64,000 nt of DNA from assembly GCA_945898055.1 (NCBI GenBank), contig CAMDGV010000007.1:37761-101760 (forward strand). The letters are read 5' to 3'. Source of the DNA: Akkermansia muciniphila (GTDB lineage: Bacteria; Verrucomicrobiota; Verrucomicrobiia; Limisphaerales; UBA9464). The notes beneath the pieces were generated by a model. The model was not told the origin of the DNA, made no database searches, and worked only from the letters and a program-made list of their open reading frames with translations. Below, in pieces: positions 51,562-60,439 of this stretch; positions within the stretch are counted from its first letter, which is position 1, and the number at the start of each line of letters is the position of its first letter. Both the position numbers and the translations under genes were made by a program.

Positions 51562-53598
51562 ATGATCTGCCGGAGCACTTTATTCCACACGGTTGCAATC
51601 CTAACCCTCAGCAGTCTTGTCTGGTTGAAGGCGGATGGCCCCGCAGATAATCGTGCGGATAAGGTGCGATCAGTTCCACCTGCGGGCATTCTTATTCCCG
51701 AAGATATCCGCTTAGAATTAAGCGGGGGGGTCGCTCGTTTAGGTAAGGCTTTGGATCTTGCGCGGACCAGTCTCAGCAACCGTTCTGAACTTCAAGCGAG
51801 GCTCCCAGATGTGGCCGTGTTTCATAAAGCGGTTGATTGGGCTCTCCGCTATTCTGAGTTCTTTCGAACCAACGAATTTAACATCGCCCGCCAGCATTTG
51901 GTCACCGCAAATGAACGCCTTCAGGCTCTTCAGTCTGGATCCGCGCCCTGGACGCTGACCAACGGATTGTTGGTCGCTGGTTATGTGTCTAAAATCGATG
52001 GATCTGTTCAACCTTATGGCTTGGTTATCCCGAAATCGTGGCGACCTGATTCCGGTCGAAAATGGCGGCTGGATACTTGGTTTCACGGTCGTGGCGAACA
52101 ATTGAGCGAATTAGCATTCCTCGCCGATCGGCAGCGTAGCCCAGGTGAATTTACACCGGAGGACACCTTTGTACTTCATCTCTACGGCCGGTACTGCAAT
52201 GGAAGTCGGTTCGCGGGTGAGACGGATTTTTGGGAGGCTCTTGCAGAGGTCATGCGCCGCTATCCGATCGACGAAGAACGCCTTGTCGTTCGGGGGTTTT
52301 CTTTGGGGGGCGCCTCCGCTTGGCATTTTGCAGTTCACCACGCCTCACGTTGGGCTGCTGCTGCGCCGGGAGCTGGCTTTAGTGAGACCGCTGAATTTCT
52401 TCGGGTTTTTCAAAATGAACAGCTCTCTCCGTCTTGGTGGGAACAGAAACTCTGGCGGCTCTATGACGCGACTGCGAATGCTCTGAATATGTCCATGGTT
52501 CCACTGATTGCCTACAGCGGTGAAGTTGACTCACAAAGGCAAGCGGCGACTGCAATGGAAAGAGCACTTCAAGCTGAGGGATTAGAGCTTACCCATCTTA
52601 TAGGCCCGAAAACAGGGCATAAATATGAAGCCTCAGCCAAAGCAGAACTGAACCGGCGCATCGATAAATTAGCAGCGACCGGCCGGGTCCGTGTCCCTCA
52701 AGATGTTCATTTCATTACCCATTCTCTTCGTTACAATACCATGGCTTGGGTGACCTTGGATACCCTAGGTGAACACTGGGAACCAGCCCGCGTCTCGGCG
52801 TCCCTATCGCCTCGGGGAACTCAAGGTGCCGCACTCACTCTGCAAACAACCAATGTCACTGGGCTTACTCTCTCCTTCGGTCCTGGTGACGCTCCTTTTG
52901 AGGTTCTCTCTCCGGTCAAGGTGCGGATGGATGGCACGGATTTAGTGACGCCAGCCCCCCAGACCGATCGCTCTTGGAACGTTTCCTTTCACCGTGAAGG
53001 CAGCCTCTGGAAAACGGGTTCGATGACCCCTTCAAGTCTCCAAAAACAACACGGACTGCAAGGCCCGATCGATGATGCCTTTATGGATGCCTTTTTGATG
53101 GTGCTTCCCTCAGGTAAACCACTCAATGCTGCCGCCGGCAATTGGGTTGTTTCGGAATCCACACGCGCTATCGAACATTGGCGGCGTCATTATCGGGGTG
53201 ATGCGCCCCAGAAAAAGGATGCCGAGGTGACGGATGCCGACATTCAATCGAGCAATTTGATTCTTTGGGGAGATCCATCCAGTAATCAGCTTTTGGCTCG
53301 AATTGCCGATCGATTGCCAGTGCGATGGACAGCGGAGGGGGTAACCGTGGGAGATAAGACCTATTCCTCGGCGTCGCACCTGCCGATCTTAATCTTTCCA
53401 AACCCATTGAATCCGAAGCGCTATGTCGTCATCAACAGCGGTTTTACCTTCCGAGACTACGACTACCTTAATAATGCACGTCAGACCCCTAAGTTGCCTG
53501 ATTGGGCGGTGATTGATCTCTCACAAGCGCCTGGAAGCCGAACCCCAGGGCGGATTGTGACCGCCGGCTTCTTCGGAGAAGGTTGGCAGTTAAAATGA
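51562..53598 (+). CDS. large secreted alpha/beta-hydrolase (prolyl-oligopeptidase-like)
   Basis: 678 aa with a signal peptide (LFHTVAILTLSSLVWLKADG). Residues ~160-400 form an alpha/beta-hydrolase: oxyanion/HG region FHGRGEQ, nucleophile elbow RGFSLGGASAWH, acid in AYSGEVDSQRQ and histidine in GPKTGHKYE. The N-terminal helical part and the C-terminal ~270-residue domain (with YVVINSGFTFRDYDY near the end) are not recognised but occur together in PVC esterase/peptidase proteins. Substrate unknown. A 170-bp gap with a partially repeated TTATTGTCAGTT lies upstream. Confidence 0.84.
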   Translation: MICRSTLFHTVAILTLSSLVWLKADGPADNRADKVRSVPPAGILIPEDIRLELSGGVARLGKALDLARTSLSNRSELQARLPDVAVFHKAVDWALRYSEFFRTNEFNIARQHLVTANERLQALQSGSAPWTLTNGLLVAGYVSKIDGSVQPYGLVIPKSWRPDSGRKWRLDTWFHGRGEQLSELAFLADRQRSPGEFTPEDTFVLHLYGRYCNGSRFAGETDFWEALAEVMRRYPIDEERLVVRGFSLGGASAWHFAVHHASRWAAAAPGAGFSETAEFLRVFQNEQLSPSWWEQKLWRLYDATANALNMSMVPLIAYSGEVDSQRQAATAMERALQAEGLELTHLIGPKTGHKYEASAKAELNRRIDKLAATGRVRVPQDVHFITHSLRYNTMAWVTLDTLGEHWEPARVSASLSPRGTQGAALTLQTTNVTGLTLSFGPGDAPFEVLSPVKVRMDGTDLVTPAPQTDRSWNVSFHREGSLWKTGSMTPSSLQKQHGLQGPIDDAFMDAFLMVLPSGKPLNAAAGNWVVSESTRAIEHWRRHYRGDAPQKKDAEVTDADIQSSNLILWGDPSSNQLLARIADRLPVRWTAEGVTVGDKTYSSASHLPILIFPNPLNPKRYVVINSGFTFRDYDYLNNARQTPKLPDWAVIDLSQAPGSRTPGRIVTAGFFGEGWQLK

Positions 53599-53690
53599 AC
53601 TCGTTTTTTCGGAGAGGAATGCAGTGGAAGAGTTAGTGAGATTCTAAATTTCCCGTTTCACCCGTTGCAGGGTAGCATTTGCTTCGTTCG

Positions 53691-54896
53691 ATGAAGAAAA
53701 AGAGCCTGTTTAACGACATACCGTCTGTTCTCGCCGATATCCGCCGTGGTCGGATGGTGGTGGTGGTGGATGATGAAGACCGAGAAAATGAAGGGGATCT
53801 TGTTCTCGCCGCTGAAAAAGTAACTCCGGCCGCGGTGAACTTTATGGCGAAACACGCCCGAGGTCTTATTTGTGTTCCCACCACGGGTGATTGCCTCAAT
53901 CAATTGGGTGTTGAGCAAATGGTCGCCCAAAATAGGGACACCTTTAAGACCGACTTTCAGGTGAGTGTCGACGCCGCCAAGGGTATCACGACGGGGATCA
54001 GTGCGGCCGATCGAGCTCAGACGATTCGAATTCTTGCTGACCCAACAGCGACGCCAAGGGATTTGGTGCAACCGGGTCATATATTCCCGCTGCGATCAAA
54101 GCCCGGCGGGGTGTTGCGGCGAGCCGGTCATACGGAAGCGGCGGTCGATCTGGCCTCCTTGGCGGGGTTGCATCCGGCGGGGGTGATCTGTGAGATCATG
54201 AACGACAACGGAACCATGGCTCGTTTACCTGAACTCTTGCGCTTCGCCAAAAGACACAAAATTAAGATTTGTACCATTGAAGACCTCATTGAATACCGTC
54301 GGACTTCCGAAAGGTTAGTGGAGCGGATTGAGTCGGTTCGGATGCCGACAGATTACGGTGATTTCACTCTGCATTTGTATGAATCGAAGGTGGATGGGTC
54401 TCAGCATCTGGCTTTGGTGAAGGGGAAAATTTCAGGTGAACACGGTGTTCTTGTTCGGGTCCACAGCGAATGTCTCACCGGTGATGTCTTCGGTTCTCGT
54501 CGCTGCGATTGCGGCCCGCAGCTTCAAGCCGCAATGGAACGGATCGAAAAGGAGGGGTGCGGCGTTATTCTCTACATGCGTCAGGAGGGACGAGGCATTG
54601 GGCTAGGCGCCAAGATTAAAGCCTATAAACTTCAGGAGCAGGGTTTCGATACCGTTGATGCCAACTTGAAACTCGGGTTTCCGATGGACCTTCGCGATTA
54701 TGGATTTGGGGCTCAGATGCTCTGTGATCTCGGCCTAAAAACAATCCGTTTACTGACCAACAATCCCAAGAAAGTGGTCGGGCTTCAAGGACATGGACTC
54801 GAAATCATCGAGCAGTTACCTATTCGGGTGGAACCAAATCCGGAGAATGTGGGATACTTAAATACAAAACGCGATCGCATGGGGCACACTCTATAA
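53691..54896 (+). CDS. ribBA: bifunctional DHBP synthase / GTP cyclohydrolase II
   Basis: 401 aa from the ATG at 53691. RibB half: VVVVDDEDRENEGDLVLAAE, GGVLRRAGHTEAAVDLA, ICEIMNDNGTMAR. RibA half: HSECLTGDVFGSRRCDCGPQL with the three zinc cysteines, YMRQEGRGIGL, LTNNPKKVVGLQGHGLEI. Together they supply both precursors of riboflavin. No FMN-riboswitch-like sequence was recognised in the 92-bp upstream gap, and other rib genes are absent. Confidence 0.96.
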   Translation: MKKKSLFNDIPSVLADIRRGRMVVVVDDEDRENEGDLVLAAEKVTPAAVNFMAKHARGLICVPTTGDCLNQLGVEQMVAQNRDTFKTDFQVSVDAAKGITTGISAADRAQTIRILADPTATPRDLVQPGHIFPLRSKPGGVLRRAGHTEAAVDLASLAGLHPAGVICEIMNDNGTMARLPELLRFAKRHKIKICTIEDLIEYRRTSERLVERIESVRMPTDYGDFTLHLYESKVDGSQHLALVKGKISGEHGVLVRVHSECLTGDVFGSRRCDCGPQLQAAMERIEKEGCGVILYMRQEGRGIGLGAKIKAYKLQEQGFDTVDANLKLGFPMDLRDYGFGAQMLCDLGLKTIRLLTNNPKKVVGLQGHGLEIIEQLPIRVEPNPENVGYLNTKRDRMGHTL

Positions 54897-54976
54897 GTTC
54901 CTTTCCGCGCATCAGGGCTCAGCCTCCAAATTTAAACGGATCGATCGAGGGGGGCTCCTTCTCGACCTGCCAGTCG

Positions 54977-56143
54977 TCATTTTTTCGGCGGAGTTCCTGC
55001 TTCCAGCCAGCTTATGGGAAATCGAGCGAAGACAATTCGAGCATAGTCATCAGTTTCAAAAAGACAGCCCACCCGGCCGTCAGTGAGGCGAGTGAGCACA
55101 CTGTAGGCGAATCCTCCAGGCCAGAGGACACGTTTAACCGGCCAGGTCGCTCCGTCATCAAGACTTAGGGCGATTGTCCCGTTGCTGCGGTTTGTGGCGT
55201 CGGGTCCGCTGTAGAGGAGTCGCCCCAACTTATTTGTTTCAGTGCCGAAGGAATATCGGAGAACACTGGCATTACAACTGGGATCCCGCAGGTCGGGGAT
55301 GTCTTCAACTGCCGACCATGTCACCCCGCTATCACGGCTAACCGCCGTTTTCCGGACTTTTGCTCCAGCAAACTGACGTGAATTCAGGCGGATCGATCCG
55401 TCGGATAATTCGACCATCTGCACTTCATTGATCTGGCTCTTTCGGCCAAGCCGAGTGTCGGGCAGAAAGGCTCCAGGAACGTTCTCGCCATAGGACCATG
55501 TCGCACCTCGGTCATCACTGAAGACAGCAAAATTGTTCCACTGATAAAAAGGTCCTTCGTTGAAGGGAATAAGAATCCGCCCAGCGCGAGGACCACGGGT
55601 TAGTTGAATACCGATACCTGGACCACTGGCAATTGTGGTCGAACCTGAAGGCCGTTTAGTGGTCGAGGTAACGTCCGATGGCCGACTCCAAGAGCGACCG
55701 TCGTCGTCAGACCACACCAAGAGATTTCGGTAGATATTTGTGCCGGTATATCCGGTAGCGGTATTGGGACTCGTTTCTTTTAATTGGGCTGGAATGCGCT
55801 GAAACATCAGGAAGACACGGCCACTTTGCTGCTCCACGATGGCGGTCGGGTTATTGAGGGAATTGCGACCGTCTTCGTGCACCACCTGGGTCGAACTCCA
55901 AGTGCGGCCATTATCTCCACTGCGCTTGAGAATAATATCGTTCTCGGCTTGATCCGAAGAAAATTCCCTCCCCTCAGCGAAAGCGAGCACCGTGCCCTGT
56001 TTGGTGAGCACGACGGAGGGAATACGAATTGAGCGATAAGTGAGCTCTCGACCTGACTTGAAGACATCAAAGAACTCAGGTTCATCGCCTGCGGTGAGTC
56101 GAAGTCCTGAGTAAAGTAAGGCGAGGCAAAGTACAGGAATCAT
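54977..56143 (-). CDS. exported exo-alpha-sialidase (BNR/GH33-like)
   Basis: 388 aa with a signal peptide (MIPVLCLALLYSGLRLTAG). An RIP-type motif (YRSIRIPSVVLT) carries the arginine of the triad, and five Asp-box-like sequences (SGDNGRTW, SDDDGRSW, SDDRGATW, SRDSGVTW, SLDDGATW) mark the six-bladed propeller. It would release terminal sialic acids from glycans outside the cell. It is followed on the same strand by the MFS gene at its 5' side, 127 bp away, so uptake of a released sugar is a reasonable link. Confidence 0.9.
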   Translation of the reverse strand: MIPVLCLALLYSGLRLTAGDEPEFFDVFKSGRELTYRSIRIPSVVLTKQGTVLAFAEGREFSSDQAENDIILKRSGDNGRTWSSTQVVHEDGRNSLNNPTAIVEQQSGRVFLMFQRIPAQLKETSPNTATGYTGTNIYRNLLVWSDDDGRSWSRPSDVTSTTKRPSGSTTIASGPGIGIQLTRGPRAGRILIPFNEGPFYQWNNFAVFSDDRGATWSYGENVPGAFLPDTRLGRKSQINEVQMVELSDGSIRLNSRQFAGAKVRKTAVSRDSGVTWSAVEDIPDLRDPSCNASVLRYSFGTETNKLGRLLYSGPDATNRSNGTIALSLDDGATWPVKRVLWPGGFAYSVLTRLTDGRVGCLFETDDYARIVFARFPISWLEAGTPPKK

Positions 56144-56270
56144 CAGGAGATTTGGTAAGAATAAATTGAATCAACGTGCCCTCAACATTGGGGGGCTTTA
56201 TTTGCGACAGACTACTTGGAAACTCACGATGAAATCTCAACGAAAGCGTTTACCGAGTTTCCAGTGTGGT

Positions 56271-57503
56271 TTACGTGATAGTTGAACGTGGGCGAATTAA
56301 CAGAATCAAAACGATTGAAATCAATGCCGAGCAAGCGAAAGCACCAAAGATTATATTCAGCGGATATCCACGGTCCCTGAGGAGTCCGAAGCCCCAGTCG
56401 GCGAAGCCCCCGCAACTGATACTCACCATGTTCATCAAACCGTAGCCAGTTGCTCGCAAATCAGGCCGGACAATCTGGCACAGAATGGGCATGTTATTGA
56501 TGTCGAAAAAGCCCCAACCAAGCCCAAACAGGGCGAGAAAAAAGACCGCAACTTCGAGAGAGCCGGCATTCCCAGTGCCGAATAATGCCGGAATGATAAA
56601 CGCCATTCCGAGGGCGCTGACGTAGATGCGTCCTCGCAGATGGGTTCGCATCAAACGATCGGCCAACCACCCCCCGAGGAAGGCTCCGATTATGGCAGCA
56701 CTTTGCCAATAGAGCGTTGCTGAAACTCCTGCTTTGCCTTGGCCAAGATGGAACTGCTGCTTGAGAATGGCTGGCATCCAGTCGCGTATCACCCAAGCCG
56801 CTTGTGCAGGTAAGGTGAAACAAACAATCAGAAGAAGGAAGGATCTGTTGGTCATCAGTTCCCAGAGAGGGTTAGAATCCGGGTTCGTTGTTGCCTTCTG
56901 GGGCAATATAACTTTAGGCGCATCGCGCAGGAGAAACGTCAGCGGAAGTGTGTAAAGAATGCCGGTTAATCCGCAGGCTACAAAAGCAAACCTCCACCCC
57001 ATCGATGGAATGTCGGCAGCATAGCCACTAAATCCTCCGATAATCACTCCGAGATAAATGGCGGTCTGATGAAAGCCGACAGCCCGTGACCGAGTGGGTC
57101 CAAGATGATAATCAGTGATCAACGCCAGTGCCGCCGGTATATAAAAGGCCTCGCTCACCCCCATCAACGAACGAGCTAACATTAACTCTTGAAACGTGTG
57201 AACCTGACTTGTTGCCCAAGTAATCGCAGACCAGACAAAGAGGCTTCCGCAAATGGTTAATCGTCGACTAAATCGATCCGCAATATAGCCACCCAAAGGA
57301 CTAAAAATGGCATAAACCCACTTAAATTGGCCCAGCATTCGGCCCCAATTAGCATCGTTACCGATATCTGGAAGGTCAGCCATGACTGAAAACTTCATAG
57401 ATGCGAGCATTTGCCGGTCGAGATAGTTTAAGAGTGCGACTGGGATCAATAACCCCACAACGAGCCAAGCAGAGCGGAGGGATACTTGTGAAACGAGGGT
57501 CAT
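56271..57503 (-). CDS. MFS transporter, anion:cation symporter type
   Basis: 410 aa, 12 membrane helices. Landmarks: LLNYLDRQMLASMKFSVMADL in the first segment, GGYIADRFSRRLTICGSLFVWSAITW (the RxGxR-like loop), GVSEAFYIPAALALITDY and GFHQTAIYLGVIIGGFSGYAA. This motif set is that of the ACS subfamily, which includes sialic-acid and sugar-acid carriers. The sialidase gene downstream on the same strand makes a sialic-acid carrier plausible, but no nan catabolic gene is here. Confidence 0.9.
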   Translation of the reverse strand: MTLVSQVSLRSAWLVVGLLIPVALLNYLDRQMLASMKFSVMADLPDIGNDANWGRMLGQFKWVYAIFSPLGGYIADRFSRRLTICGSLFVWSAITWATSQVHTFQELMLARSLMGVSEAFYIPAALALITDYHLGPTRSRAVGFHQTAIYLGVIIGGFSGYAADIPSMGWRFAFVACGLTGILYTLPLTFLLRDAPKVILPQKATTNPDSNPLWELMTNRSFLLLIVCFTLPAQAAWVIRDWMPAILKQQFHLGQGKAGVSATLYWQSAAIIGAFLGGWLADRLMRTHLRGRIYVSALGMAFIIPALFGTGNAGSLEVAVFFLALFGLGWGFFDINNMPILCQIVRPDLRATGYGLMNMVSISCGGFADWGFGLLRDRGYPLNIIFGAFACSALISIVLILLIRPRSTIT

Positions 57504-57637
57504 ACTTGGGTCAGGGATGGCAAGTAGCTATCTGAGTCTCATTTTCTGGAAAAGGATGCACTTAGTTTCTGGTTCGTCATTCAAGTTTGATAGGTCACGG
57601 ACAGGAGATGGAGCAGGGCGTTTGGCTGGTAATTACC

Positions 57638-57660
57638 GATAGGAAATTGCTTTTTTAGCC
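57638..57660 (+). repeat. GATAGGAAATTGC motif, copy A
   Basis: Sequence GATAGGAAATTGCTTTTTTA followed by GCC. First of five occurrences in this region (others at 59046 inverted, 60364, 62997 and 63106). It marks the start of copy 1 of the 480-bp duplication. Confidence 0.9.
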
Positions 57661-57713
57661 AATTCGCCTGCGTCGTCTGGGCGATTCAGCCGTGGATTTG
57701 GTGGAGCAACTGA

Positions 57714-57944
57714 ATGAAAGACTTAAGACCTGACCCCATTTTCTCACGGACGATACCCGAGAGGCTGCCGAAGTATCGCGCGGCGAAGGTGCCCATCGAG
57801 GTTCATCTGTTCGCGAACGGCGGACATTCTTTAAACATGGGTAACCGTTCCAAGCTCGTGACGGTCAAAGGCTGGACGAACCAACTGGCCGACTGGCTGG
57901 CGGATAATGTTCTGGTCACCGAGCCGGTCGCTGACAGCAAATAA
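57714..57944 (+). pseudogene. C-terminal fragment of an alpha/beta-hydrolase, copy 1
   Basis: The frame reads YRAAKVPIEVHLFANGGHSLNMG and later GWTNQLADWLADN, the end of acetylesterase-type hydrolases with the catalytic histidine in GGHS. The nucleophile and acid parts are missing, so it is a remnant. It is an open frame from an ATG, unlike copy 2. Confidence 0.7.
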
Positions 57945-57959
57945 CGTCTGCCATCAGCC

Positions 57960-58157
57960 ATGCGAAATCATTTCAATCACCTGGTGGTTGCTGCGTTGTT
58001 GATGGCCGCCTCCGCCGCGTCCTCGCAGGAAACCAAGCCTGTTGCGCCCGCGATGCCCAAGCTCACGCAGGAGGAACTGGAGGCGACGTTCAAGGCGACC
58101 CTGACGAAGGCGACGATACGCTCCATCCAACGGCGGGTAAGGTCGATAACTGGTTAA
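57960..58157 (+). pseudogene. truncated copy of the small secreted protein gene
   Basis: Starts identically to 60686-61177 (MRNHFNHLVVAALLMAASAA, a signal peptide) and runs parallel for 52 residues with only a V/A and a T/K difference, then diverges at the duplication breakpoint (after ATLTKAT) into an unrelated 13-residue tail and stop. It is a truncated duplicate. Confidence 0.85.
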
Positions 58158-58434
58158 GACAAAGGGACAGGTCAATTATTGCGCTCCTGAGGTGGCACAG
58201 ATCTTGGTGAGGGAGTTAGGGCTTGAGTCCAGATGAGCCTAGTATCCAGATGATTTTTCGCGGAACAGGCCCACGATTTGATTTCGCTAAGCAAATTCGC
58301 TAGAGAAACGCTGACTTGATCCCGTTCTGCTGGCGAAAAGAGAGGGCAACGATGGGGGACTTGAGGAAGGCGGCATCCAATGGAGCGGGGTGGTGCCGTG
58401 GGGGCCATTGTGCGAAGAGCAGGAAGTCTCCGCC
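58118..58434. other. gap between duplication break and IS5 relic
   Basis: 317 bases with no recognisable gene. It contains only short frames and likely represents debris from the rearrangement that truncated the secreted-protein copy. Confidence 0.5.
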
Positions 58435-58710
58435 TTTGCTGGGGCGCGAGGGGTGGAGTGGCATAATGCGGCCAAGCGTGGCAAAGTCAGATCGATGGCG
58501 GAGGGGATGATCAAGGAGCTGACCCGGAGATTGGAGCGGATGAAAGCTCAAGTCTGGGCGAGGGTGGAGCCTCCTTTCCATGTCCTGAAAAACATCTTCC
58601 GCCATCGAAAAACGCGGTATCGGGGGTTGGCGAAAAACACCGTCCAGCTTCACCGTCCCTTCGCCCTTGCCAACCTCTTCCCGGAACCCGACTCAGACTG
58701 GTTCGATCAA
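58435..58710 (+). pseudogene. IS5-family transposase C-terminal remnant
   Basis: In one frame the sequence reads GARGVEWHNAAKRGKVRSM and then RMKAQVWARVEPPFHVLKNI, FRHRKTRYRGLAKNT and LHRPFALANLF. KAxVxAxVExPFxVIKxxF and VRYRGLxKN are the signature end of IS5-group DDE transposases, including the Glu of the catalytic triad (VEPPF here). The rest of the transposase and both ends are missing. Confidence 0.75.
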
Positions 58711-59045
58711 AGCCCAACAGGGAAAGTCCCCGAAGTCCCGCTCAGTGATGGCCGGATCTTGGTTCTCAAATACACCTGACCTCGAAGGCATCCACAGCCT
58801 AAAAATACTGCCGTACAAAGATTTTCACCAAAATCCTTGGCAGGCGGAGCGGGTGGCTATTTTAGCGATTGGAGAATTCCACCATGAATCCGGCCTCAAA
58901 CCACTGTCCCTTGCCCAAACTCGCACTTTGGAGCCTTGTGCTTGACTCGGTTCCCCAAATGTTCCGGCCTTTTGGCCCCTTTCCCTCCACAACCCCTTTC
59001 CCCCGCCCTCTGGTCCGGCCACCGAGTCTTTCAACGACCTTCACC
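58711..59045. other. gap before the ATPase unit
   Basis: 335 bases with no supported gene; contains a short open frame continuing the IS5 relic and a pyrimidine-rich stretch (ccctttccctccacaaccc). Ends at the inverted copy of the GATAGGAAATTGC motif. Confidence 0.5.
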
Positions 59046-59062
59046 GAAAAAGCAATTTCCTA
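59046..59062 (-). repeat. GATAGGAAATTGC motif, copy E (inverted)
   Basis: GAAAAAGCAATTTCCTA matches the complement of the motif at 60366-60382 at 16 of 17 positions. It faces the copy at 60364, so the pair brackets the AAA ATPase gene as inverted repeats. Confidence 0.88.
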
Positions 59063-59075
59063 GAAATAATTGAGT

Positions 59076-59118
59076 TAAATTAGCGATATTATCTCGCCAT
59101 CATAATATCGCTAATTTA
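59076..59118. promoter_or_regulatory. perfect 17-bp palindrome before the ATPase gene
   Basis: TAAATTAGCGATATTAT (59076-59092) and its exact complement (59102-59118) flank a 9-base spacer and end 11 bases before the ATPase ATG. A third partial half-site, TTAGCTATTA, follows. An AT-rich operator overlapping the promoter, or a hairpin of a mobile element, would look like this. Confidence 0.8.
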
Positions 59119-59129
59119 GCTATTAATCC

Positions 59130-60323
59130 ATGGATCCGATTTACAATCCCTACGCGCCTGGAGCGGGCTCGCCGCCGCCGGAACTGGCCGGCCGCGATGA
59201 ACTGATCGAAACCGCGCGGGTGGCTTTGGAGCGGACCCGCCTGCGTTTTCCGGCCAAAAGCCTAATGCTCGTCGGCCTACGCGGAGTAGGTAAAACCGTG
59301 CTGCTAGATCACATTCGCGAGCAGGCGGAACGTTCAGGCATCCAGACCATCCGCATCGAAGCTCCCGAACGTCGCTCGCTTCCCGCCCTGTTGGCCCCGC
59401 AACTGCGACAGGCTCTCCTTCGACTTTCTCGTCAGGAAAAAGCCCGTGATCTCGCTCAGCGAGGGTTGCGCGCCTTGGCGGGTTTCGCCAAAGCGCTGAA
59501 GGTCAAATACGAGGATATCGAGGTAGGTTTGGATTTTGATCCCGAGCCCGGCTTGGCGGACAACGGCGATCTTGAAAACGATCTGCAGGACCTGCTGGAC
59601 GTCGCGGGTGCGGCGGCCGAAGCGGCGGGGACGGCGCTCGCGCTGTTTATCGACGAACTCCAGTATGTGGAGGAGGAGCAACTGGCCGCCCTCATCACCG
59701 CGCTCCACCGTTCGGCGCAGCGCCGCCGTCCGGTGGTCTTGGTGGGAGCCGGCCTTCCTCAACTCCGGGGCCGGATGGGACGTGCAAAATCCTACGCCGA
59801 GCGGCTCTTCGATTTCCCTGAGATCGGCCCGCTCATCCCTGCGGCGGCGCGCCAGGCGTTGGAGAAACCTGCGGCCAGCCAAAACGTGATTTTTGAAGAG
59901 TCCGCCTTGGAGCTCATCGTCAAGGAAACCCAAGGCTATCCCTATTTTCTGCAAGAGTGGGGCAAACATTCTTGGGATGCCACCGATGTCTCACCGATCA
60001 CGGCGGACGATGTCAAGGTGGCCTCGGTCACTGCGATTGCTGCGCTCGACGAGAGTTTCTTTCGTGTGCGTTTCGATCGACTCACGCCGTCGGAAAAACG
60101 CTACCTCCGAGCCATGGCCGAACTTGGTGCCGGGCCCCACCGTTCTGGCGATATCGCCGAGGTGCTGTGCCGGCCGGTAAACTCGTTTGGTCCAACGCGA
60201 AATCAGCTCATCGCCAAGGGCATGATTTGGAGCCCAAACCACGGAGACACGGCCTTTACGGTGCCGCTCTTCGACGCATTCATGCATCGCATCATGCCGT
60301 CCGACGACTGGAAAACTGTTTAG
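59130..60323 (+). CDS. AAA ATPase with C-terminal winged helix
   Basis: 397 aa. Residues ~20-290 are an archaeal-type/AAA_16 ATPase: Walker A GLRGVGKT (K55), Walker B ALFIDELQYV (D175, E176), sensor VVLVGAGLPQL, and the helical lid with QGYPYFLQEWGKHSW. The last ~100 residues (RFDRLTPSEKRYLRAMAELG, GDIAEVLCR, RNQLIAKGMIW) read as a winged helix-turn-helix domain. Family knowledge: such proteins resemble Orc1/Cdc6-like and STAND ATPases and are usually of unknown function. The gene is GC-rich, lies between opposed copies of the GATAGGAAATTGC motif, and starts just after a perfect palindrome, suggesting self-regulation or mobility. Confidence 0.9.
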   Translation: MDPIYNPYAPGAGSPPPELAGRDELIETARVALERTRLRFPAKSLMLVGLRGVGKTVLLDHIREQAERSGIQTIRIEAPERRSLPALLAPQLRQALLRLSRQEKARDLAQRGLRALAGFAKALKVKYEDIEVGLDFDPEPGLADNGDLENDLQDLLDVAGAAAEAAGTALALFIDELQYVEEEQLAALITALHRSAQRRRPVVLVGAGLPQLRGRMGRAKSYAERLFDFPEIGPLIPAAARQALEKPAASQNVIFEESALELIVKETQGYPYFLQEWGKHSWDATDVSPITADDVKVASVTAIAALDESFFRVRFDRLTPSEKRYLRAMAELGAGPHRSGDIAEVLCRPVNSFGPTRNQLIAKGMIWSPNHGDTAFTVPLFDAFMHRIMPSDDWKTV

Positions 60324-60363
60324 AGGCAAAGCACCACGCCTCTTTCTCCAACGCCCAACTACT

Positions 60364-60386
60364 GATAGGAAATTGCTTTTTTAGCC
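60364..60386 (+). repeat. GATAGGAAATTGC motif, copy B
   Basis: GATAGGAAATTGCTTTTTTA plus GCC, 40 bases after the ATPase stop and in the opposite orientation to the copy at 59046. Confidence 0.9.
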
Positions 60387-60439
60387 AATTCGCCTGCGTC
60401 GTCTGGGCGGTCCAGCCGTGGATTTGGTGGAGTAACTGA

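Larger units (their letters stand above)
57638..58117. repeat. 480-bp duplicated segment, copy 1
   Basis: Aligns without gaps to 60364-60843 at an offset of exactly 2726 bp, with about 17 mismatches by hand count. It starts at a GATAGGAAATTGC motif, carries the end of an alpha/beta-hydrolase frame and the 5' part of a small secreted-protein gene, and breaks off at ...GCGACGAT, where copy 2 continues into an intact gene. Confidence 0.93.

Noticed and set aside
53599..53690. FMN riboswitch ahead of ribBA
   Set aside because: Looked for the conserved FMN-element segments; none are present in the 92-bp gap.
58300..58653. Minus-strand frames over the IS5 remnant
   Set aside because: Antisense shadows of the transposase fragment; Pro/Ser/Arg-rich and not conserved-looking.
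59334..59969. 211-aa minus-strand frame opposite the ATPase
   Set aside because: Long only because of the high GC of the gene; Arg-rich composition and complete overlap with the clear ATPase frame.
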